Positions 58,252 through 64,000 of a stretch of 64,000 nucleotides of DNA are shown piece after piece. Source of the DNA: Sphingomonas metalli (GTDB taxonomy: Bacteria; Pseudomonadota; Alphaproteobacteria; Sphingomonadales; Sphingomonadaceae); assembly GCF_014641735.1 (NCBI RefSeq), contig NZ_BMIH01000003.1, positions 558,001 to 622,000 of the forward strand. Direction: 5' to 3'. Within the stretch, counting starts at the first letter, position 1. Each line of letters begins with the position of its first letter. The position numbers and the translations under genes are program-made. Below the pieces are notes generated by a model that saw only the letters and a program-made list of their open reading frames with translations, was not told the origin of the DNA and did no database searches.

Positions 58252-58374
58252 CAGGAAGCGGGCAGTCCCCAGGCCAACCTTTTCTCACCCCCCCATCCTT
58301 CGGCTTCCCCCGCGCATCTCCACCGCGCCCATGCTACACTCCTGCGCAGACCGCATCCCGGAAAGGCCCCGCCC

Positions 58375-59682
58375 ATGCCCGACCACGCCGTCTCCTCCTC
58401 ACCCGCAGTGCAGGCGCAGCTCGACCGGCTCGCCCTCCTCTCGCCGGGGGCGGACATGCTGGGACTGGAGCGGATCACGCGGCTGCTCGCACGTCTCGGC
58501 GACCCCCATCTCGCGCTGCCGCCCGTGTTCCACGTCGCCGGCACCAACGGCAAAGGCTCGACCTGCGCGTTCCTCCGGGCCGCGATCGAGGCGGCGGGCC
58601 ATTCGGTCCATGTCTTCTCCAGCCCGCACCTCGTCCGCTTCAACGAGCGTATCCGCATTGCCGGCGAGCTGGTCAGCGACGCGCAGCTCGCCGGACTGCT
58701 GGCCGAGGTACTCGACGTCGCGGACGGGATCGCGCCCAGCTTCTTCGAGGTGACGACCGCCGCCGCCTTCCTCGCCTTCGCGCGCGCGCCTGCCGCCGCC
58801 ACGATCGTCGAGGTCGGGCTCGGCGGGCGGCTCGATGCCACGAACGTCGTCGCCCGGCCCGCAGTCACCGGCATCGCCGCGCTCGGGCTCGACCATCAGG
58901 CCTTCCTGGGCGAGTCGGTGCCGGCGATCGCCGCGGAAAAGGCGGGAATCGCCAAGCGCGGCGTCCCGTTGGTCACCATGGACTATGCCGCCGCTGCCCG
59001 CGCACGGATCGCAGCGGTGGCGGAGGCGGCGGGGGCGCCCGTCCTCGCCCGCGGCCGCGACTGGCAGAGCGCCACCGCGCGCAGCACCCTGCGCTATACC
59101 GATCCCGGCTTTGCCGTCGTCACCCGCCGCCCGCGGCTGGTCGGCGCGCACCAGTCGCGCAACCTCGCCCTCGCCATCGCGATGCTCCGGCATCAGGGCG
59201 CGGTGGCGGTGCCCGAGGCTGCGATGCGCGCCGCGGCGGACTGGGCGAGCTGGCCCGCGCGGATGCAGCGCCTGTCGCCCGGGCCGCTCTTCGATCGCCT
59301 GCCCGCGGGATCGGAACTCTGGCTCGATGGCGCCCATAACCCGTCCGCCGCCGCGCCGGTCGCACGCGCGCTGCGGCGCCTCGGCCGGGGCAAGCCGGTC
59401 GTGCTGGTCCTGGGCATGCTCGCCAACAAGGATGCCGCCGGCGTGCTGCGCCTGCTCGCGCCAGTCGTCGACCGCGTGCTCGCCGTACCGGTGCCCGGAC
59501 ACGAGCATCATTCGCCCGAGGCGCTGGTGCAGATCGCCGGCGCCCTCGGCATATCGGCCGATACGGCCGACGGCATCGCCGCCGCGCTCGACCTCGTGAC
59601 CGAGCCCGCTTTGTGTCTCGTGGCGGGCTCGCTCTATCTCGCCGGAACGGCGCTCGCCGGGAACGACGAACCGCCCCAGTGA
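58375..59682 (+). CDS. folC: Folylpolyglutamate synthase / dihydrofolate synthase
   Basis: 435 residues from the ATG at 58375. Mur-ligase-type ATPase with P-loop VAGTNGKGSTCAF (about 54-66), the omega-loop SSPHLVRFNERI, and VEVGLGGRLDATN; the C-terminal domain holds LWLDGAHNPSAAA. It adds glutamate to dihydropteroate and folates. An open frame to 58189 goes through the repeat and lacks family sequence. Confidence 0.97.
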   Translation: MPDHAVSSSPAVQAQLDRLALLSPGADMLGLERITRLLARLGDPHLALPPVFHVAGTNGKGSTCAFLRAAIEAAGHSVHVFSSPHLVRFNERIRIAGELVSDAQLAGLLAEVLDVADGIAPSFFEVTTAAAFLAFARAPAAATIVEVGLGGRLDATNVVARPAVTGIAALGLDHQAFLGESVPAIAAEKAGIAKRGVPLVTMDYAAAARARIAAVAEAAGAPVLARGRDWQSATARSTLRYTDPGFAVVTRRPRLVGAHQSRNLALAIAMLRHQGAVAVPEAAMRAAADWASWPARMQRLSPGPLFDRLPAGSELWLDGAHNPSAAAPVARALRRLGRGKPVVLVLGMLANKDAAGVLRLLAPVVDRVLAVPVPGHEHHSPEALVQIAGALGISADTADGIAAALDLVTEPALCLVAGSLYLAGTALAGNDEPPQ

Positions 59683-59691
59683 ACGACACAT

Positions 59692-59722
59692 TTATTGCTA
59701 TTGACTTGCAATAACGTGCAAG
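59692..59722 (+). promoter_or_regulatory. Overlapping inverted repeats upstream of DUF6628 gene
   Basis: TTATTGC (59692-59698) and GCAATAA (59708-59714) form an inverted repeat with 9-bp spacing, and CTTGCA (59705-59710) and TGCAAG (59717-59722) another with 6-bp spacing. The AT-rich patch stands out between GC-rich genes; TTGACT at 59701 could be a -35 box. A regulator binding here, perhaps a Fur/Mur-type protein, is a guess. Confidence 0.45.
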
Positions 59723-59757
59723 CGAGGATGATGGCCTGTTCCAGAGAGAGGCCAGTC

Positions 59758-60177
59758 ATGACCCCGACGATCACCCTCCTCCCCCATGCCCTGCCCACCT
59801 GCCCGAATGCGCGGCTGGTGCTGTTCGCGATGCGGCGGATGGGCGCCCACGGCCTGGCGGACGCCCGGGCGGCGCACGCGATCTTCACCGACTTCGGTCA
59901 AAGCTTCCGTCGCCCGCTCGTCCTGATGCGCGCGCTGATGAGTGATCTGGCCCATTCCGCGGAGGGGACGATCGCGATCGCGCCCTGCTGCTGCGCGCGG
60001 ATGACGCCGGCAGAGGCCGCGCTCATCACCATCCTCGCCCGCATCGAGACCGCGCCGGACAGCGCGCGCTTCCTGATGGCCGACCTGCTCGGCACGCGCC
60101 GCGTGGAAGGAACGCTGATGTCCGCCGCCGCCCTCGCCGCAGCCTTCGCCGATGAGGGGCGGCCGGTGGTGGGCTGA
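59758..60177 (+). CDS. DUF6628 family protein
   Basis: 139 residues from the ATG at 59758. The pattern PHALPTCPNARLVLFAMRRMGAHG and AIAPCCCARMTPAEA, with three consecutive Cys, is found in sphingomonad proteins of the DUF6628 family, whose function is unknown. The Cys cluster suggests metal or redox chemistry. It stands alone, convergent with the AmpG-like gene. Confidence 0.8.
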   Translation: MTPTITLLPHALPTCPNARLVLFAMRRMGAHGLADARAAHAIFTDFGQSFRRPLVLMRALMSDLAHSAEGTIAIAPCCCARMTPAEAALITILARIETAPDSARFLMADLLGTRRVEGTLMSAAALAAAFADEGRPVVG

Positions 60178-60199
60178 CGGTGCTATTGAAGCCGGTGCG

Positions 60200-61513
60200 T
60201 TAATCTTTGCGCACGTCTCCCGGCCCGGCAGTGCCTGCGCTGCCGATCGACTCGTCCACCAGGCCGGTGCGCGCCATCCACCAGAACAGCAGAACCCCCG
60301 GCAACGCTGCGATCGTCGTGAGCAGATAAAAATTCACATAGCCCATCTGCTCGACCAGCCACCCGGCGCTCGTTCCGGTCAGCAAGCGACCGACCGCGCT
60401 CGCCGCAGCCGAGATCAGTGCATATTGCGCCGCCGTGAAGCGCAGATCGCACAGCGCGGAGAAATAGGCGATCACGGTCACGCCTCCGATCCCACTTGCG
60501 ATATTCTCGAATCCGATCGCGCCGGCCATGCCCCAGTTGCTGTGCCCTGCCGCGGCGAGCGCCGCGAAGCTGGCATTGGAAATCGCCATGAGGATTAGGC
60601 TGATGAGGACGGAACGCCGCAATCCGAGCCGGGCATAGAGCGCGCCGCCGATAAAGATGCCGAGCAGATAGGCCCAGAAGCCGACGCCCACATCGTACAG
60701 CGCAATCTCGTCATTCGAGTAGCCGAGATCGTCGAACAACAGGCGGACCACGAGCTGCCCCAGCGTGTCGCCAATCTTGTGCAGCAGGATGAAGGCCAGC
60801 ACGATGATCGCGCCCGGCCTGCGAAAGAATTCGATGAACGGACCGGCGATCGAGGCCCATAGCTCCGCAGCCCCGCGCCGCGCGACAGGCTCGCGATGCC
60901 GTGTCGGTTCACCCATGACCAGCGCGACCGCCATTGCGGGCAGCGCGAAGCTGGCACAGGCGAGATAAGCCACCGACCAACCGACCCGCGCCGCCAGCAC
61001 CAGCGCCAGCCCGCCGGCCGCGACCGAACCGATCCGCCAGCCATATTGGGTCATCCCCGACCCGACACCGAGTTGATAGGGCTTGAGCGTTTCGATCCGA
61101 TAGGCGTCGATGACGATGTCAAACGTTGCGCCTGCCAGACCGACAAGGAGAGCCGCGGTCACCGTGGCGCCCAGATTGGCTGCCGGATCGACCAGTGCCA
61201 GATTGGCGACAGCCGCCATGGTGAGAAGGCCGGCAAGCAGCATCCAAGATACGCGCTGCCCCAGCGCGCCAAGCACCGGTAGTCGCACGCCGTCGACGGC
61301 CCAGGCCCAGAGCGGTTTAAGATTGTAGACAAAGAAAGCGAGGGTGAAGGCGGTGATCGTCTTCTTGTCGATTCCGTCCTGCGCCAGTCGCGTGGTCAGC
61401 GTCGCGCCGATCATAGCATAGGGGAAGCCGGAGGAGATGCCGAGCAGGAAGGCCGCGATCGGCTCCTTCTCGACATAAGGGCGCAATCCCGAGCGACCGA
61501 CCGCTACTGTCAT
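60200..61513 (-). CDS. AmpG-like MFS permease
   Basis: 437 residues, about 12 membrane helices, PAT/AmpG branch of the major facilitator superfamily: GISSGFPYAMIGATLTTRL in helix 1, DKKTITAFTLAFFVYNLKPLWAW in helix 2-3, and FDIVIDAYRIE. In other bacteria AmpG imports anhydro-muropeptides for recycling and beta-lactamase control; with no ampC/ampR nearby the substrate is only a likelihood. It is somewhat lower in GC than its neighbours. Confidence 0.85.
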   Translation of the reverse strand: MTVAVGRSGLRPYVEKEPIAAFLLGISSGFPYAMIGATLTTRLAQDGIDKKTITAFTLAFFVYNLKPLWAWAVDGVRLPVLGALGQRVSWMLLAGLLTMAAVANLALVDPAANLGATVTAALLVGLAGATFDIVIDAYRIETLKPYQLGVGSGMTQYGWRIGSVAAGGLALVLAARVGWSVAYLACASFALPAMAVALVMGEPTRHREPVARRGAAELWASIAGPFIEFFRRPGAIIVLAFILLHKIGDTLGQLVVRLLFDDLGYSNDEIALYDVGVGFWAYLLGIFIGGALYARLGLRRSVLISLILMAISNASFAALAAAGHSNWGMAGAIGFENIASGIGGVTVIAYFSALCDLRFTAAQYALISAAASAVGRLLTGTSAGWLVEQMGYVNFYLLTTIAALPGVLLFWWMARTGLVDESIGSAGTAGPGDVRKD

Positions 61514-61582
61514 TCCAACTTACCCCGCGCGCAACTGCCGCGAACCATAGCGCGCCGCAACGCCCGCGCCAGAGGCTCCGCG

Positions 61583-62011
61583 TCAGGCCGCCGACTGGAA
61601 GAGCTGGAAGCCCGGCGGTAGGCGGCGGGGGGTCTTGCCGGCGATGCCCGCCTCGACCGCGTCGATCGCGCCGACCAGATCCCGCTGGGCATAGGGCTTG
61701 GCGAGAACGCCGGCGGCGAGCGGGGTCGCCTCCGGCGGAAAGGCGCCGGTCACGAACAGCACCGGCACCCCCTGCCCCCGCGCCGCCCGGGCGACGTCGA
61801 GCCCGGAGCCGTCGGCCAGGTTCACGTCGACGACGACGAGATCGACCTGATCCTCGCCGAGCACCGACAGCGCGTCCGCGACGCGATCGACCGTCGCCAC
61901 CACGACATAGCCGGCGTCGGACAGGACATGCTCGTTCTCGAACGCGACCAGCGGTTCGTCCTCGACGACGAGCAGGCGCTCGATATTCCTTTTCTTCCTC
62001 CCGAACAGCAT
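61583..62011 (-). CDS. Single-domain response regulator
   Basis: 142 residues, almost only a receiver domain: acidic pair at Glu17-Asp18, phosphoacceptor Asp62 (LVVVDVNLADG), Thr88 and Lys105 (LAKPY). No output domain; a short helical C-terminal tail follows. The first ten residues are basic (MLFGRKKRNI). No kinase is adjacent. Likely a phosphorelay or CheY-like role. It is divergent from the pseudouridine synthase. Confidence 0.93.
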   Translation of the reverse strand: MLFGRKKRNIERLLVVEDEPLVAFENEHVLSDAGYVVVATVDRVADALSVLGEDQVDLVVVDVNLADGSGLDVARAARGQGVPVLFVTGAFPPEATPLAAGVLAKPYAQRDLVGAIDAVEAGIAGKTPRRLPPGFQLFQSAA

Positions 62012-62117
62012 CTTTGGTTCCGTTCGTTACGCTTGATCCTTGTAACGCATCGTGTTCGCGCGCGGTCGCAAAAGTTTTTTCGCCCCGGCACATAAAAACA
62101 CCTGTATCGCGCTGGGG

Positions 62118-63248
62118 ATGACGACCGACACTTCCCGTCCGGAGGGCGACCGTATCGCCAAGCTGCTGGCGCGGGCCGGCATCGCCTCGCGCCGCGAGAT
62201 CGAGCGGATGATCGCCGAGGGCCGGATCGCGCGCGACGGCGTGACGATCGATACGCCGGCGACCGTGCTGCGCTCGCTCCACGGCATCACCGTGGACGGC
62301 AATCCCGTCGCCGCGCCGCCGCCTGCGCGCCTGTTCGTCTTCCACAAGCCGCCCGGCCTGCTGGTCACCGAACGCGATCCGCGCGGACGCCCGACGATCT
62401 ACGATCGCCTACCCCGCGACCTGCCCCGGCTCGTGCCGGTCGGCCGACTCGATCTCGCCACCGAGGGGCTGTTGCTGCTGACCACCGATGGCGGGTTGAA
62501 ACGCCAGCTGGAGCTGCCCGCGACCGGAGTCGAGCGCACCTATCGCGCCCGCGCCTATGGCGAGGTGACGCAGGCGATGCTCGAATCGCTGATCGAGGGG
62601 ATCGAGATCGACGGCGTCCGCTACGGCTCGATCGACGCCAATCTCGAGCGGCGCACGGGCGCGAACGTCTGGATCGAGCTGACCCTGACCGAAGGCAAGA
62701 ACCGCGAGGTCCGCCGCGTCCTCGAATATCTGGGACTGCAGGTCAGCCGGCTGATCCGCACCCGCTACGGCCCCTTCATCCTCGGCGACCTTCCGGTTGG
62801 AGAGATCGGCGAGGTGCGCCAGCACGAGCTCGTCGCCTTCCGCCAGACGCTGACCGGACGCCGGCCGCGCGGCGCGGACCTGGGCGAGACCGTCGCGGTC
62901 GCCCCCCGCCCCCGGCCGGAAGCCATCGCGCCACCGGCCGCCGCGCCCGCGGCACGGGCCCCCGCCCGCCCGCACGCGCCGGCGGGTGGCGCCGGCCAGC
63001 CCCACGCCACGTCACGACCGCGGTCGCCGCAGCAGCCCGGCCCGAATGCCACCCGGCCGGCCCGTCCCGCGCGGGCGCCCGATGGCGAACGGCGGCGCGC
63101 CGGCCCATCTTCAGGCGGCTCGCCAGCCGCGCGCGACACGGCGGCGCCTCGACCGACGCGGCCGGGCCGGACGGGCGATGGCGAGCGCAACGCCCGCCGC
63201 CCGGCCCCGCGCAAGCCCGGCGGCGGCACGCCGCGGCGGGGTCGCTGA
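62118..63248 (+). CDS. rluB: RluB/RsuA-type pseudouridine synthase with disordered Arg/Pro tail
   Basis: 376 residues from the ATG at 62118. S4 RNA-binding domain (about 10-70: IAKLLARAGIASRREIERMI), then the synthase core with FHKPPGLLVTERDP and catalytic Asp112 in VGRLDLATEGLLLLT. Residues from about 255 on are a low-complexity Ala/Pro/Arg/Gly tail of 120 residues that would aid rRNA binding. The assignment to 23S U2605 (RluB) is by similarity of layout. rsmD follows after three bases. Confidence 0.92.
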   Translation: MTTDTSRPEGDRIAKLLARAGIASRREIERMIAEGRIARDGVTIDTPATVLRSLHGITVDGNPVAAPPPARLFVFHKPPGLLVTERDPRGRPTIYDRLPRDLPRLVPVGRLDLATEGLLLLTTDGGLKRQLELPATGVERTYRARAYGEVTQAMLESLIEGIEIDGVRYGSIDANLERRTGANVWIELTLTEGKNREVRRVLEYLGLQVSRLIRTRYGPFILGDLPVGEIGEVRQHELVAFRQTLTGRRPRGADLGETVAVAPRPRPEAIAPPAAAPAARAPARPHAPAGGAGQPHATSRPRSPQQPGPNATRPARPARAPDGERRRAGPSSGGSPAARDTAAPRPTRPGRTGDGERNARRPAPRKPGGGTPRRGR

Positions 63249-63251
63249 GCG

Positions 63252-63812
63252 ATGCGGGTTATCGCCGGCCAGTGGCGGGGTCGCCCGCTCGTCGCCCCAA
63301 AGGGCGACGCGACCCGCCCCACCGCCGACCGCACGCGCGAGGCGCTGTTCTCGATGCTCGCGAGCCGGCTGGGCACGTTCGACGGCCTGGCGGTCGCCGA
63401 CCTGTTTGCCGGCTCGGGCGCGCTGGGTATCGAGGCGCTGTCGCGCGGCGCGGCGTCTTGCCTGTTCGTCGAGCAGGATCGCACGGCGCTCGATGCCCTG
63501 AAGGCCAATCTGGCGAAGCTCGACACGCGCGGCGATGTGCGCGCCGCATCCGTGCTGGCCCTCGGTCCGGCGGCGAAGCCGATGGACCTCGTCATGATGG
63601 ACCCGCCCTATGGCACCGGCGCGGGCTCTGTCGCGCTCGACAAGCTGGCGCGGCTGGGCTGGATCGGGCCGGCGACCTGGGTCAGCATCGAGACCGACAA
63701 GGCGGAGGAGATCCAGGTCGCGGGCTTCACCGTCGACGCGAGCCGCGTCCACGGCAAGGCCCGGCTGACGCTGCTGCGCCGCGATCAGTCGGGGCAGTCG
63801 GCGTCGATATAG
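63252..63812 (+). CDS. rsmD: 16S rRNA (guanine966-N2)-methyltransferase RsmD
   Basis: 186 residues. MRVIAGQWRGRPL start, TADRTREALFSML, SAM site VADLFAGSGALGIEALSRGA and catalytic MMDPPYGTG are all typical. It is coupled to rluB, both modifying rRNA. Its last 28 bases overlap the end of a convergent Crp-family gene. Confidence 0.97.
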   Translation: MRVIAGQWRGRPLVAPKGDATRPTADRTREALFSMLASRLGTFDGLAVADLFAGSGALGIEALSRGAASCLFVEQDRTALDALKANLAKLDTRGDVRAASVLALGPAAKPMDLVMMDPPYGTGAGSVALDKLARLGWIGPATWVSIETDKAEEIQVAGFTVDASRVHGKARLTLLRRDQSGQSASI

Positions 63813-64000
63813 AGATAGGCGGGGTCGAACTCGCCGATCCGACGCAAGCGTACCGGATCGTGGATGGTCACCTCGCCCGAGCGCCAGGTCATGATGTCCT
63901 GCTCGCGCAACGATCGCAGTACGCGATTGACGTGGACATTGGTAAGGCCGCAGGCGTCGGCCAGATCGATCTGCTTGAGCGGCAGGGCGAAGCTGCCGTC
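63785..64000 (-). CDS. Crp/Fnr-family transcriptional regulator (partial, N-terminus off the right edge)
   Basis: Last 71 codons. The HTH of the Crp family is visible: LPLKQIDLADACGLTNVHVN followed by RVLRSLREQDIMTWRSGEVTIHD. The sensing (cyclic nucleotide-like) domain lies outside the window. It ends within rsmD on the other strand. Confidence 0.85.
   Translation of the reverse strand, partial: DGSFALPLKQIDLADACGLTNVHVNRVLRSLREQDIMTWRSGEVTIHDPVRLRRIGEFDPAYLYIDADCPD

Overview
The window is a 64-kb piece of a high-GC (roughly two-thirds G+C by eye) alphaproteobacterial chromosome, most likely a Sphingomonas or close relative in the Sphingomonadaceae. Pointers are the tig-clpP-clpX-lon-hupB block, a methionine synthase split into two genes, a PEP-CTERM protein with the sphingomonad-style PEPxxWAMM tail, a DUF6628 protein, the pyrF-trpF-trpB-trpA-accD-folC order and a TonB receptor / beta-helix lipoprotein pair. 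I see no phage, transposase, integrase, CRISPR or defence locus; this is core chromosome with a few accessory inserts.

Layout. 0-2.8 kb: end of a type II secretion locus (gspD cut by the left edge, then gspC). 2.8-8.2 kb: a 2OG-Fe(II) oxygenase converging on a lipoprotein-TonB receptor operon preceded by 11-bp-phased heptamers that look like a Pho-type box. 8.2-11.7 kb: RadC-like protein, small membrane and unknown proteins, a membrane-tethered LuxR-type HTH protein, a DUF808 membrane protein and tRNA-Val. 11.7-24.3 kb: hupB, lon, clpX, clpP and tig, but with glycosyltransferase genes inserted at three junctions (three between lon and clpX, one between clpX and clpP, one plus a small membrane protein between clpP and tig). 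24.3-30 kb: tRNA-Leu, two tiny proteins, a periplasmic cyclophilin and gatB/gatA/gatC with another glycosyltransferase between gatA and gatB. 30-34 kb: DUF3089 hydrolase, ruvX, pyrB and an inactive dihydroorotase homologue (pyrX type). 34-40 kb: a methionine operon, ArsR/methyltransferase-metF-metH1-metH2, with one autoregulatory-looking promoter. 40-48 kb: small lipoprotein, aldo-keto reductase, a secreted papain-like protein, radA, a GT4 glycosyltransferase, a YqjI-like PadR regulator with a DUF2218 gene, rarA, a probable DUF429 protein and tRNA-Thr. 48-53 kb: PEP-CTERM protein, and an endonuclease/exonuclease/phosphatase-family protein coupled to a large patatin-like phospholipase. 53-60 kb: lapA-like, pyrF, trpF, trpB, trpA, accD, folC. 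60-64 kb: DUF6628, AmpG-like permease, single-domain response regulator, an RluB-type pseudouridine synthase, rsmD and the end of a Crp/Fnr regulator cut by the right edge.

Functional themes. Protein quality control (Tig, ClpXP, Lon, with sigma32-like promoters before lon, clpP and clpX), tRNA-dependent amidation (GatCAB), methionine/one-carbon metabolism, pyrimidine and tryptophan synthesis, and surface polysaccharide or glycoconjugate assembly through seven scattered glycosyltransferases. Intergenic DNA is unusually full of short palindromic repeats of at least four families; one copy lies in frame inside metH, and others separate genes that are normally adjacent or overlapping (trpB/trpA, gatA/gatC, metH1/metH2, metF/metH1).

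The most interesting points are the glycosyltransferases threaded through the tig-clp-lon block and the gat operon, the palindromic element translated inside methionine synthase, the methionine-operon promoter whose perfect 22-bp palindrome fills the -35/-10 spacer and reaches over the -10, the (His-Asp)n tail of trigger factor encoded by a hexanucleotide microsatellite, and the phased heptamer array upstream of the lipoprotein-TonB receptor operon.
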